Shown here one piece after another: positions 17,801-26,165 of a stretch of DNA of 64,000 nucleotides. A program made the translations under genes and the position numbers. Source of the stretch: Antarcticibacterium arcticum (GTDB lineage: Bacteria; Bacteroidota; Bacteroidia; Flavobacteriales; Flavobacteriaceae). The notes under the pieces are model-generated. The model made no database searches. It was not told the DNA's origin and worked only from the letters and a program-made list of their open reading frames with translations. The stretch spans positions 3,224,001-3,288,000 of the forward strand of contig NZ_CP042476.1 in NCBI RefSeq assembly GCF_007993795.1, read 5' to 3'. The number at the start of each line of letters is the position of its first letter. The first letter of the stretch is position 1.

Positions 17801-18646
17801 TTTTGCCAAAACCTCGGGTAGATACACCGCTTTCCAGTTTTTAGCATAAAGTAGCATTGCAGTGTGCATATCTTCACAAAGCCCGGGGGCATGACCTCCT
17901 ATACTATCCAGCGCTGTTCTTCTAAAAACGCAATTGGCACCTATTGCGTTCACTGCCCCGTAGGAGTTAAGGGTCATCATCATAGGGCCGTAGAACTGAA
18001 AGGTTTGTTCGGCTGCGCCTCTGGCAACAAGGGTTTCCTTTATATTATAATAGGACTGAACAATTTGTACGAAACCTATTTCAGGATCCTCAAAATGTGG
18101 TAGAATTGGATCCAGGAAATTAGGTTCGGGAATATGATCTGGATCCAGAACTACACAAATATCCCCTGTGGCATATTTTTTTAAGGCATTATTTATATTC
18201 CCTGCTTTGGCATCTATCCTGTTATCTCTTGTTACGTGGATTATCCCATTCTCTTCACAAAAGTTGCGTAGATAAGGATCGTTTGCCTCATCACACAAAT
18301 ACGTGGTATGAGGGTAGGTGATCTGGTTGATTGCCTCCAGGGTGGTGATCGTCATTTGATAGGGCTCCCCCGGGAAATAGGTAGTTAGAATATCAACTTT
18401 TAGTGCGGGGACTTTTCCACTGCTTTCGGGAACAGAGATGTTGGAGTAATTGTACCACATATACAATTTCTTAACTAAGCTATATAGTATAGATATGGAA
18501 AGAAGAGCGTATAAATACGGATTACCAATATGCTCCGGGTGAAAGAAGAACTGTAAAAAATAAATAATACTGAAAATGCCTAAAAGGATCATAAATTTTA
18601 TAATCCGCGATTCATTCTTAGTAGGTGCCTTTATCTTACTCTCCAT
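14861..18646 (-). CDS. membrane GT2 glycosyltransferase fused to GH26-like and TIM-barrel domains
   Basis: The protein has 1261 residues. Two membrane helices (about 16-35, 43-60) precede a cytosolic GT2 domain (about 80-305) with a complete processive-synthase active site: Asp119 in LCDEA, DPD at 168-170, CEDMH at 257-261 and QQLKW at 295-299. Several membrane helices follow (about 327-488, last about 528-545). Residues about 560-865 resemble a GH26 glycosidase, with RYAHE (acid/base Glu690) and LAEFGS (nucleophile Glu795). Residues about 885-1145 are a second TIM-barrel-like domain with poor catalytic motifs, and 1155-1261 look like a beta-sandwich. Predicted role: making and processing an exported polysaccharide. 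The polymer is unknown. Its start overlaps the upstream lipoprotein gene by 11 bases. No PilZ domain was seen. Confidence 0.85.
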   Translation of the reverse strand: MESKIKAPTKNESRIIKFMILLGIFSIIYFLQFFFHPEHIGNPYLYALLSISILYSLVKKLYMWYNYSNISVPESSGKVPALKVDILTTYFPGEPYQMTITTLEAINQITYPHTTYLCDEANDPYLRNFCEENGIIHVTRDNRIDAKAGNINNALKKYATGDICVVLDPDHIPEPNFLDPILPHFEDPEIGFVQIVQSYYNIKETLVARGAAEQTFQFYGPMMMTLNSYGAVNAIGANCVFRRTALDSIGGHAPGLCEDMHTAMLLYAKNWKAVYLPEVLAKGLAPSNLTNFFKQQLKWSRGTFDLLVKVYPKIFSKLTGRQKIHFGILPLHYLGGVISLINFLIPALSLFFATTPWKGNIIDFAFVLIPVAASSVLIRTFIQKWVIEKKERGFHIIGGLLHINTWWIYIVGLAYTLINKNVPYLPTPKENEWNTNYKIIIPNAIIGIISITAIIYGLQKDLTPFSIVMAGFAFFNALIMAFGIYLANKVTNQNRILRSNLAFSKISSLWSFKHAFYKGANSTFMVTRAIALPLLLVLLIFSMNFKNMNDLARWENVSVPQHTPLSGKYLGIFHPYQETGLSDIQEITFIENQQDVNFNIVSLYLAWNRQSIESFPHDLMTDIFEKDAIPIITWEPWTAELATQDSEPELREGRKSFKHIANGTYDNYIRDFIQILKSYDQPIFLRYAHEFDNPQYPWSAVGGNTPEEFIAAWKHVHELIKAEGANKIIMVWNPWKAHNMAGYYPGDDYVDWIGITLLNYDALNSDGQYHPFKDLYKPFSDEFFWFTRKPVMLAEFGSLKIKDRQEEWLLDAMTSINREFDEIAAIVMFNSAYDKNIPENDWYDQRYLDWTTGSMKEISTRFNPNPPRNGNILKQLTLENPATNPISQFDIKGVHYKKGKDWKNNYYVLTREELQNDLETIKASGLNTIQFKGSDIYDYNIRSISEDVGLQLIYEFDIDASRNYLGNNKKIQKLAKQIINKTERFKDDKNLIAYSFKFNLEQQYVKPLLFAQRTAYLNWLNSLITEIKKIDPIRSIVIEVPLNNETMDLIQQMHNSFPVDSYGLIMVENNMEQLYEVMRYSAKAGIDVFVSDIEPKVLLQNAASFKNDNFILSNWQNERYSNWLNYDGLVDFNGNRKQELRAVKTLLTGLSPEEKMAEVRILKPAVPLTPNSSLEYSAAIRAGGQWLTAAKHVQDFSFDWSLVKNDLYGNPLALKNLGSGNTIKVTIPRDYENYELIVTAKRKGLNYSTSNRSLLHTKLEE

Positions 18647-19973
18647 CCTTTGAGCTTAGAACGTAGAAGGGAATATTTGCTGTTGCAATATAATCACTTT
18701 CATTGGAGATAGTTAGAAAAACCCTGTATGGCCCTTCGTGAAGCGGAGCGTTAAACATAGCTGTTTCTCCGTTTATTTTAAAACTAATATCATCTACTAC
18801 AAAGCTTTCATGAAAATTGTACCAGGATTCGTGTCTTATTTCCCAATCATATTGAAGATTTTTCTGTTGGTTAGAAGGTAAAATTATATTAACCTGGGCA
18901 AGACTGCCGGCATTGAGTATAATATTGTCCAACCCTCCTTTTTTATTCAGCAAAATATAATCAAGGTAAGGCCCGGGATAAATGGCGGTTGAATCCTTCT
19001 TCCAGATTTTAGTGAGTTCAAAAATGGGTTGGGTTTTCTTGCCGTCGGCACTAAAAAGACTGTACCACGAGGGAGTTACTTCATTTTTCTGGCCCCAGTA
19101 AAACACAAAGCTGCCAAAAGAATTATTTGATTTAAGGGGAACAATAAAATCGTTATAGCGCTGCCTTATCTGTTCAGCTTTTTTGGTGCTCGTTTCTTCA
19201 ATAGGAGCATTCCAGTTTGTTAAGTTGGCTTCCCATGGCCCGTTAACTCCCCATTCGGTTATTACATGAGGACCATCCCAAATGGGGGAAATAGGTTTTA
19301 GTTTTTTTGCAAACTTGCTAAGGGTTCCAAATGAATTAAAGGAGATGAAATCCAGTCGCGGACTTTTCCTCTTAATTGAAAGCACTCTTAATTTATTGGC
19401 GCCAATTGTCACCGTGCTTACAGGGTGATTGGGGTCTGTTTCCTTAATTATATCTATTAATGTATTAAACCTATCAAAAAATACTGTCCTGGTATAGAAA
19501 TAGGGGTAATACAGTTCATTTCCTAAATTCCAGTATAACAATGCAGGGTGGTTCTTGTGTTTTTGCACAACTCTTTCCACATTGACTTTTAAAAGTTTAA
19601 ACAAGGCGTCATCTTCATAGTAAACCAGCGCATTGTTATATTTAGGCAAAGGAATATCTACCACCACTGCAAGGCCTAAAGCCTCTGCTTTATCCAGGGT
19701 ATTACTTAAATTGATGGTGTCGTATATTCTTGCAGTATTGGCACCGGCCATTTTTAGTTGTTCCAGATAATTACTATGAGCCGCACCACCATGTATATAA
19801 AACGGTTTTCCATAGCGCATTAAACGGTAACCAGAATCTGTTTTATCAATATACACCGTAGGCTTTGGGGAAATTGTTTCCTCCTTTTTTTTACAGGATG
19901 TACAGCACACTAAGAAAAATACGCCAATAAGAAATATTTTATATATTTTCAGAAAATTGAGATTTAAGTGCAA
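18636..19973 (-). CDS. lipoprotein glycoside hydrolase, GH2/GH5-like TIM barrel
   Basis: The protein has 445 residues. A lipoprotein signal (FLIGVFFLVCCTSC, probable lipid anchor Cys27) precedes a TIM barrel (about 40-330). The motif NLGNE places the acid/base at Glu153, and HVITEWG places the nucleophile at Glu240, the pattern of clan A glycosidases. The C-terminal 100 residues look like a beta-sandwich. It is the first gene of a two-gene unit with the GT2 fusion protein; the genes overlap by 11 bases. Likely it trims or binds the polymer made by its partner. Substrate cannot be told. Confidence 0.8.
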   Translation of the reverse strand: MHLNLNFLKIYKIFLIGVFFLVCCTSCKKKEETISPKPTVYIDKTDSGYRLMRYGKPFYIHGGAAHSNYLEQLKMAGANTARIYDTINLSNTLDKAEALGLAVVVDIPLPKYNNALVYYEDDALFKLLKVNVERVVQKHKNHPALLYWNLGNELYYPYFYTRTVFFDRFNTLIDIIKETDPNHPVSTVTIGANKLRVLSIKRKSPRLDFISFNSFGTLSKFAKKLKPISPIWDGPHVITEWGVNGPWEANLTNWNAPIEETSTKKAEQIRQRYNDFIVPLKSNNSFGSFVFYWGQKNEVTPSWYSLFSADGKKTQPIFELTKIWKKDSTAIYPGPYLDYILLNKKGGLDNIILNAGSLAQVNIILPSNQQKNLQYDWEIRHESWYNFHESFVVDDISFKINGETAMFNAPLHEGPYRVFLTISNESDYIATANIPFYVLSSKDGE

Positions 19974-19989
19974 GTTTTTGAGGATGTGG

Positions 19990-19997
19990 CAAATATA
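19990..19997 (-). promoter_or_regulatory. -7 promoter element for the GT2/glycosidase unit
   Basis: On the minus strand the sequence reads TATATTTG, an exact TAnnTTTG match, only 17 bases ahead of the lipoprotein start. This implies a leader of roughly 10 bases. No clear -33 element was found. Confidence 0.5.
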
Positions 19998-20123
19998 GCT
20001 AAAGATTATAATTGTGTATAGTTAGGAAAAATATAAAAAATTGTTTTAACCATCAATATAAAATTCATATTCTGCAGGGGGCTGAATTAGCTTTAAAACA
20101 TACTTTTTCGAGGGAGCTTTTTT

Positions 20124-20131
20124 TATATTTG
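20124..20131 (+). promoter_or_regulatory. -7 promoter element for the amidinotransferase pair
   Basis: TATATTTG matches TAnnTTTG exactly and ends 14 bases before the start codon at 20146, giving a very short leader. It diverges from the minus-strand element at 19990-19997. Confidence 0.5.
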
Positions 20132-20145
20132 CACAAATACAACTT

Positions 20146-21060
20146 ATGTTACAATTAAATATTATTAATGAAACTGCACCTCTCAAGGCAGTGGTTCTGG
20201 GTACAGCAGTAAGCAATGGTCCTACTCCTGCGCTTGAAGATGCCTATGATCCAAAATCTGCTGAACATATCAAAGCCGGCACCTATCCTGTGGAGGCAGA
20301 TATGGTTGCCGAAATGGAAGCGGTGGCAGCAGTTTTTAAGAAATATAATATTGAAGTATATCGTCCTAAGTTAATTGAAGATTATAACCAGATCTTTACC
20401 CGGGATATCGCGTTTGTAATTGAGGATAAATTTATCAAGGCCAATATTCTGCCGGACCGTGATGAGGAGATTGAGGCAATAAACCACGTAATTGAACAAA
20501 TTGATCCTGAAAAGGTTTTAACCCTTCCCGAAGATGCCCATGTAGAAGGAGGCGACGTAATGCCTTATAAGAATTATATTTTGGTAGGAACCTATAAGGG
20601 AAAAGATTATAAGAATTTTATTACTGCAAGAACCAATATGAAAGGGGTTGAAGCACTTCAGGAACTTTTTCCACATAGAGAAGTAGTATCCTTCAGCCTT
20701 CGAAAATCCAATACCGAACCCAGGGACAATGCTCTCCATTTAGATTGTTGCTTTCAGCCCGTGGGAAAAGATAAAGCCATTATTTATAAGGATGGATTTT
20801 TAATTGAAGAGGAATATAACTGGTTGGTTAATCTCTTTGGAAGAGAAAATATTTTTGAGATCACCCGGGAGGAAATGTATAACATGAACTCCAACATTTT
20901 TTCAATTTCTGAAGAAGTAGTCATTTCAGAAAAGAACTTTACCCGTCTTAATGCCTGGTTACGAGCTCAGGGAATCACGGTCGAGGAAGTTCCCTATGCT
21001 GAAATTTCCAAGCAGGAAGGTCTTTTGCGTTGTACAACTCTACCCTTAATACGAGAATAA
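20146..21060 (+). CDS. amidinotransferase-fold hydrolase (arginine deiminase/DDAH-like)
   Basis: The protein has 304 residues. The pentein fold is indicated by FTRDIAFV (about 84-91), HVEGGDV with Glu134, NALHLDCCF with His198, and a C-terminal GLLRCTTLPL with the nucleophile Cys296. This is the Cys-His-Glu/Asp set of guanidino-modifying enzymes. The substrate may be arginine, a methylarginine or another guanidino compound; the sequence does not decide. It is followed by ctlX with 5 bases between them, so the pair probably works on related compounds. Confidence 0.8.
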   Translation: MLQLNIINETAPLKAVVLGTAVSNGPTPALEDAYDPKSAEHIKAGTYPVEADMVAEMEAVAAVFKKYNIEVYRPKLIEDYNQIFTRDIAFVIEDKFIKANILPDRDEEIEAINHVIEQIDPEKVLTLPEDAHVEGGDVMPYKNYILVGTYKGKDYKNFITARTNMKGVEALQELFPHREVVSFSLRKSNTEPRDNALHLDCCFQPVGKDKAIIYKDGFLIEEEYNWLVNLFGRENIFEITREEMYNMNSNIFSISEEVVISEKNFTRLNAWLRAQGITVEEVPYAEISKQEGLLRCTTLPLIRE

Positions 21061-21065
21061 ATTAT

Positions 21066-22001
21066 ATGACAAATCAAATTACCAATACCGTTTTGATGGT
21101 GAGGCCGGCAGCATTTCGTATGAATGAGGAAACGGCGGTAAATAATTATTTCCAGGAAGACCTTCAAATTAAAAATGATGAAATCAATAAAAAAGCGCAA
21201 CAGGAATTTGACGCTTTTGTAGTACAGTTAAAAGAGGTAGGGGTTGAGGTTATTGTTGTGAATGATAGAGCCGAACTGGATACCCCAGATTCAATATTTC
21301 CCAATAACTGGGTTTCCTTTCATGAAGATGGAACGGCGGTTATATATCCTATGTTTGCTGAAAACCGAAGAAGGGAACGCCGTATGGAGATCTTTGAAGA
21401 ATTGGAAAACCGCGGTTTTAAAATAGAAGAAGTTCTTGATTATACACAGGCCGAGGAAGAGGAAGTTTACCTTGAGGGAACAGGAAGTATGATTCTGGAC
21501 AGGGTTAATCAAAAAGCCTATTGCGCATTATCTCCCCGAGCCGATGAGGATCTTTTTATTGAATTCTGTGAAGATATGGAGTACACCCCGGTGATATTTG
21601 GAGCCTTCCAAAATGTAGATGGGAAAAGAAAACCTATTTATCACACCAATGTGATGATGTGTGTAGCCGATGAGTTTGCGGTGATTTGCCTGGATAGTAT
21701 TGATGATCCTAAGGAAAAGAAAAATGTTGTAAAACATTTAAAAGAAGATAACAAAGAGATCATTAAGATCACAGAGGCTCAAATGCATCAGTTTGCCGGT
21801 AATATGTTACAGGTAAAAGGGAAAAATGAGAGGAAATATCTTGTTATGAGCAGTACAGCTTATAATAGTCTTAACCCAGACCAGGTTGAGAGAATAGAAA
21901 AGCACTGTGAAATCTTAAATTCAAATATTACTACTATTGAAACCTGTGGTGGTGGCAGTACCCGTTGTATGATGGCTGAAGTTTTTTTACCAAAGCAATA
22001 A
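21066..22001 (+). CDS. ctlX: CtlX-like citrulline utilisation hydrolase
   Basis: The start chosen is ATG 21066 (MTNQITNTVLMVRPAAF). An in-frame ATG at 21030 would overlap the upstream gene by 31 bases. The product has 311 residues. Family features are VRPAAFRMNEETAVNNYFQ at the N-terminus, IFPNNWVSFH, GTGSMILDR, a His in YHTNVMMCV and the nucleophile Cys in GGGSTRCMMAEVFLP. CtlX proteins are amidinotransferase-fold enzymes described for citrulline breakdown. The exact activity here is inferred from family resemblance. Confidence 0.8.
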   Translation: MTNQITNTVLMVRPAAFRMNEETAVNNYFQEDLQIKNDEINKKAQQEFDAFVVQLKEVGVEVIVVNDRAELDTPDSIFPNNWVSFHEDGTAVIYPMFAENRRRERRMEIFEELENRGFKIEEVLDYTQAEEEEVYLEGTGSMILDRVNQKAYCALSPRADEDLFIEFCEDMEYTPVIFGAFQNVDGKRKPIYHTNVMMCVADEFAVICLDSIDDPKEKKNVVKHLKEDNKEIIKITEAQMHQFAGNMLQVKGKNERKYLVMSSTAYNSLNPDQVERIEKHCEILNSNITTIETCGGGSTRCMMAEVFLPKQ

Positions 22002-22059
22002 TAATGTACTAAGATTCCGGCTTTAAAGAACCCGAATTTATCATAAAGCTACTCTGAAT

Positions 22060-23505
22060 TTATGATTTGGATAACCCATCCGGTCCCCGGGAGATTTGCT
22101 TCAACATTCCTTCAAAAATGAAATAATGGAAGGGGAGCATTGTATACCAATACAACCTTCCCCAAATTCCCCTGGGGCGAAAAGTTGCAGTTTGATGTAA
22201 TACGTTTTCATCATCTATTTCAAATTCCAACCAGGCCTCCCCGGGAACTTTCATTTCAGCAAACAAGAGCAAACGTTTTTGTTCCTTATTGGCCAAAAGA
22301 ACCCGCCAGAAATCAAGGGAATCTCCAGCATTGATCTCAGATGGATGTGTACGGCCCCGGCGCAAACCTACCCCGCCAAACATTTTATCCAGATATCCTC
22401 TCACTTTCCACAACCAGTTGCCATAATACCATCCGTTAAGGCCGCCAATGGCCCATATTCTGTTCAAGACCAATTCCGGATCTTTTATTTTGACAGATTT
22501 TTCATCTTTGAGGCAGCCGTAGGTAGGCACCTGTACATAATTACTTAATTCATTCTTGAATCTTCCGCTGCTCATAGAATCCTTCCAGCTGGAAACCACC
22601 TGGTTTTGCTCTATTTTATAAAATGCAAGTTTAATCGCTTCTTTATATGCAATGGGTTTAATCCCTAAGATTTCCTGAAGTCGTGTATCTTTGGTAATTA
22701 CTTCAACTTTCATGCTGTCTACCAGGTTCAAAGCCAGTTTATAGGAAGTTGAGGTAACAAAATATAACCAATAGGAGGATAATTTTGGCGACATAACGGG
22801 AACTTCAATAATATAAAGTTTTAGCCCTCTCACTTCAGCATACTGCAGCATCATTTCTTTGTAAGATAATATGTCCGGACCGCCCACATCAAAGGATTCA
22901 TTATAGCATTTTTCATTTGCAATAACCCCTGTAAGAAAATTCAGGACATCCCGAATTGCCAGGGGCTGGCATTTGGTGCTTACCCATTTTGGAGTGATCA
23001 TTACGGGTAATTTCTCGCAAAGATCCCTTATAATCTCAAAGGATGAACTTCCTGAGCCTACTATAATAGCAGCTCTTAAAACGGTGATATTAAAATTTCC
23101 TTTATAAAGTATATCCTCAACCTGCTTTCTGGATTGGAGGTGTTTGGATAATTTTTCTTCATTTACGATCCCACTTAAATAGACTACCTGGTTTACACTT
23201 GTACCAGCCATTATTTTATTGAAATTCTCGGCTGCCAGCGCTTCCTGTTCATCAAAATCTTTGGTGGAAGCAGTCATAGAGTGAATGAGATAGTAGGCAA
23301 TATCAATTTCCTTTATAATATCTGGTGCAATAGTGTCTTTCAAAAAATCGATTTCTACGATCTTTACTTTCGAAATCACATCTTTATTGGCAGAAAACCT
23401 GTTTTTGTTACGCACTGCACAAATTACTTCATGGCCAAGTTCAAGCAATTGCGGCAAAAGTCTTAAACCAATATACCCGTTGGCCCCGGTGAGTAATATT
23501 TTCAT
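22060..23505 (-). CDS. SDR/NAD(P)-binding protein with DUF2867 C-terminal domain
   Basis: The protein has 481 residues. The N-terminal Rossmann domain begins MKILLTGANGYIGLRLLPQL (the GxxGxxG dinucleotide site) and carries YYLIHSM and VVYLSGI motifs of the atypical SDR/NmrA-like group. Residues about 320-475 form a DUF2867 domain (LDFWRVLLANKEQKRLLLFAEMK split around 400-420, and a C-terminal aromatic-rich stretch). Such proteins are usually annotated as oxidoreductases of unknown substrate. It is convergent with ctlX and stands alone. Confidence 0.85.
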   Translation of the reverse strand: MKILLTGANGYIGLRLLPQLLELGHEVICAVRNKNRFSANKDVISKVKIVEIDFLKDTIAPDIIKEIDIAYYLIHSMTASTKDFDEQEALAAENFNKIMAGTSVNQVVYLSGIVNEEKLSKHLQSRKQVEDILYKGNFNITVLRAAIIVGSGSSSFEIIRDLCEKLPVMITPKWVSTKCQPLAIRDVLNFLTGVIANEKCYNESFDVGGPDILSYKEMMLQYAEVRGLKLYIIEVPVMSPKLSSYWLYFVTSTSYKLALNLVDSMKVEVITKDTRLQEILGIKPIAYKEAIKLAFYKIEQNQVVSSWKDSMSSGRFKNELSNYVQVPTYGCLKDEKSVKIKDPELVLNRIWAIGGLNGWYYGNWLWKVRGYLDKMFGGVGLRRGRTHPSEINAGDSLDFWRVLLANKEQKRLLLFAEMKVPGEAWLEFEIDDENVLHQTATFRPRGIWGRLYWYTMLPFHYFIFEGMLKQISRGPDGLSKS

Positions 23506-23578
23506 GTGATAAAGCTAATTCAGGAATAATTTAGGGATTAAATGATTACTTTCACGCTAATTAACCAATCTTTATATA

Positions 23579-23782
23579 ATGAATAACACACTAAAAATAG
23601 TTTTACTGGTTGTTGGGATCCTTTTGGTAGCGTATGGATTATATACTCTTTTCACCCCTGAGGTGTCAATGCAGGCGGGACCGCTTAAAGTTGAAGCCCA
23701 GGGCGACAATACCCAGTCTTATGCCATGATAGTTTTAGGTATCCTGGCGCTTGTGGGAGGCGTTGCATTTAACAAGAGGTAA
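23579..23782 (+). CDS. small two-helix membrane protein
   Basis: The protein has 67 residues with two membrane helices (about 5-26 and 47-63) separated by a 20-residue polar loop that carries EVSMQAGPLKVEAQGDN. It resembles DUF3185-type small membrane proteins, but this is tentative. It diverges from the SDR gene with a 73-base gap. Confidence 0.65.
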   Translation: MNNTLKIVLLVVGILLVAYGLYTLFTPEVSMQAGPLKVEAQGDNTQSYAMIVLGILALVGGVAFNKR

Positions 23783-23818
23783 ATCTCTGTTAACGGGCCT
23801 GCAGATCAATTACTCCTG

Positions 23819-24244
23819 TTATAGGTCCTCAACCTGGGTCGGGGCATTTTCAGCCTTGTAATTCAGGATCTTCATCATGAATTTATGAACAGAGGGGTCC
23901 CCGGCTTTTACTTTAATAAAATAATGATCCCGGTAAAAAGAATATTCCCGTGCTTTACCTTTATATAAATGGAGTTTGTAGAATGGTATCACTAATGCAA
24001 AGGTTTCCAGCAAAGACCGGAACATAATGATAATACCTTTAGGCCTGAGTTCTATATTACAGGTATTCATATTATTGTCCAGTACAAGGAGGTTATGAAT
24101 GTCAAGGCTGGTGCTTGTAATATGAAGTTTGGGTGAACCTGTGCCATTTAGCCGGAACCTTTCTACCAGGGTAAATGGCTTTCCCACTTCCGCATTAATT
24201 TTTTCCTTAATATCAGGCCGGTTATAACTTATATTCAACAACAT
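23819..24244 (-). CDS. conserved hypothetical protein
   Basis: The protein has 141 residues, no signal peptide, and a moderately hydrophobic central segment (GIIIMFRSLLETFALVIPFYKLHLY, about 88-112). The C-terminus has KAGDPSVHKFMMKIL. Codon use looks like that of its neighbours, and the ORF diverges from argS with a promoter-bearing gap. No family was recognised. Confidence 0.65.
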   Translation of the reverse strand: MLLNISYNRPDIKEKINAEVGKPFTLVERFRLNGTGSPKLHITSTSLDIHNLLVLDNNMNTCNIELRPKGIIIMFRSLLETFALVIPFYKLHLYKGKAREYSFYRDHYFIKVKAGDPSVHKFMMKILNYKAENAPTQVEDL

Positions 24245-24308
24245 AACTCTTTTTTTATAAAGATAGGGATTTGAGAATAATGCTTCCTCCCTTGCGGTTA
24301 AAATCTCT

Positions 24309-24316
24309 TATCTTTG
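24309..24316 (+). promoter_or_regulatory. -7 promoter element for argS
   Basis: TATCTTTG matches TAnnTTTG exactly, 43 bases before the argS ATG. A TTG at 24292-24294 is too close (14 bases) to be a standard -33. Confidence 0.45.
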
Positions 24317-24358
24317 GAACCTGAATTTTACCATATATCCTAATTACAACAATTTAAA

Positions 24359-26143
24359 ATGAATATTCAAAATACCATAGAAACGCAGGTAAAAAAAGCA
24401 GTGGCCCAGGTTTATAGTATTAATTTAGATACCCTGGAATTTCAGCCCACCCGCAAGGATTTTGAAGGTGATATTACGCTTGTAACATTTCCCATGTTAC
24501 GGCAAATAAAGACGAATCCTGTTCAACTGGGGCAAAGTATTGGGGAATACCTTGTGGAACATGTAGCCGAGGTCGAACGGTTCAATGTTGTTCAGGGGTT
24601 TTTGAACATTGTGATAAACGACAGGTTTTTCATTGAAGAATTTATAAAGATAGGCAATACACCAAATTTTGGTAAACTGAAACCTCCACGAGATGCTGAA
24701 ACCATAATGGTTGAATATTCTTCGCCTAATACCAACAAACCCTTACACCTGGGTCATATAAGAAATAATTTATTGGGATATTCTGTGGCTGAAATACTGA
24801 CAGCCAGTGGAAAAAAAGTTTATAAAACCCAGATCATTAATGACCGGGGAATTCATATCTGTAAATCAATGCTTGCCTGGAAGAAATATGGAGAGGGCGA
24901 AACTCCGGAAGGAGCCGGACTTAAAGGTGATAAATTGGTTGGTAATTATTATGTGAAGTTTGACCGGGAATATAAAAGGGAAATTGCAGAATTGATGGTG
25001 CTCGGTAAAACTGAAGATGAAGCCAAAGCCGAAGCTCCTATTATTCAGGAAGCCCAGCAAATGTTGCTCAAGTGGGAGGCTGGTGATCCTGAGGTTATGG
25101 CCCTCTGGGAAAAAATGAATCAGTGGGTGTATGACGGATTTGAGAAAACATATAAATCCCTGGGAGTGGATTTTGATAAAAATTATTACGAGAGCCAAAC
25201 TTATTTGCTTGGGAAGGATGTTGTTGCACGAGGATTGCAGAAAGGGGTTTTCTATAAAAAGGAAGATGGCAGTGTGTGGATTGATCTAACCGATGAAGGT
25301 CTCGATGAAAAGATTGTATTGCGAAGTGATGGGACCGCTGTTTACATGACCCAGGATATTGGCACTGCGATCCAGCGGGTAAAGGATTTTCATATTAACG
25401 GAATGGTGTATACGGTTGGAAATGAACAGGATTACCATTTTAAAGTGCTGTTCCTTATCCTGAAAAAATTAGGCTTTGAATGGGCCAATCACCTTTACCA
25501 CTTAAGTTACGGTATGGTTGACCTTCCAACTGGAAAAATGAAAAGCCGTGAAGGAACTGTGGTTGATGCAGATGACCTAATAGAACAAATGACCCTTACA
25601 GCTAAACAAATTTCTGAAGAACTGGGGAAACTGGATGATTATAATGAAGGAGAAAAAGCCGAATTATACCGGATAATAGGACTTGGAGCTTTAAAATATT
25701 ATATCCTGAAGGTAGATCCCAGAAAAAGGATCCTTTTTAACCCCGAAGAATCGGTTGATTTTCAGGGAAACACAGGCCCCTTTATTCAATATACATACGC
25801 CAGGATTCAATCCATTCTTCGAAAAAGTGATTTTGATCTCACAGCAGAATATCTGGAGGCAGGAGATTATGAACTACATGAGAAGGAAAAGGAATTAATA
25901 AAACAAATCCAGTTATATCCTGAAACCGTTCAGCAGGCAGCCCAAAATCATAGTCCGGCCTTAATTGCCAATTATACCTATGAGCTGGTTAAAGGATTTA
26001 ATTCCTTTTATCAAAATGTAACCATTCTGGGCACTCAAGATGAGGTTGAAAAACGCTTTAGGGTTCAATTGTCCAAAGTAGTGGGAGATGTAATTAAATC
26101 GGCATTTGGATTGCTGGGTATACAGGTGCCGGAAAGAATGTAA
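24359..26143 (+). CDS. argS: arginyl-tRNA synthetase
   Basis: The protein has 594 residues. The N-terminal Arg-S additional domain covers about 5-90. The class I HIGH-type site reads SSPNTNKPLHLGHIRNN (about 121-137), and the KMSKS-type region is TGKMKSREGTVVDADDL. The C-terminal DALR anticodon-binding domain begins about residue 470 and ends LLGIQVPERM. It charges tRNA-Arg with arginine. Confidence 0.97.
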   Translation: MNIQNTIETQVKKAVAQVYSINLDTLEFQPTRKDFEGDITLVTFPMLRQIKTNPVQLGQSIGEYLVEHVAEVERFNVVQGFLNIVINDRFFIEEFIKIGNTPNFGKLKPPRDAETIMVEYSSPNTNKPLHLGHIRNNLLGYSVAEILTASGKKVYKTQIINDRGIHICKSMLAWKKYGEGETPEGAGLKGDKLVGNYYVKFDREYKREIAELMVLGKTEDEAKAEAPIIQEAQQMLLKWEAGDPEVMALWEKMNQWVYDGFEKTYKSLGVDFDKNYYESQTYLLGKDVVARGLQKGVFYKKEDGSVWIDLTDEGLDEKIVLRSDGTAVYMTQDIGTAIQRVKDFHINGMVYTVGNEQDYHFKVLFLILKKLGFEWANHLYHLSYGMVDLPTGKMKSREGTVVDADDLIEQMTLTAKQISEELGKLDDYNEGEKAELYRIIGLGALKYYILKVDPRKRILFNPEESVDFQGNTGPFIQYTYARIQSILRKSDFDLTAEYLEAGDYELHEKEKELIKQIQLYPETVQQAAQNHSPALIANYTYELVKGFNSFYQNVTILGTQDEVEKRFRVQLSKVVGDVIKSAFGLLGIQVPERM

Positions 26144-26165
26144 TTTTGTTTAAACTGATATTTTT

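Noticed and set aside
21030..21065. Upstream in-frame ATG of the ctlX gene
   Set aside because: It overlaps the preceding amidinotransferase gene by 31 bases and adds 12 residues not typical of the family. ATG 21066 gives a natural start.
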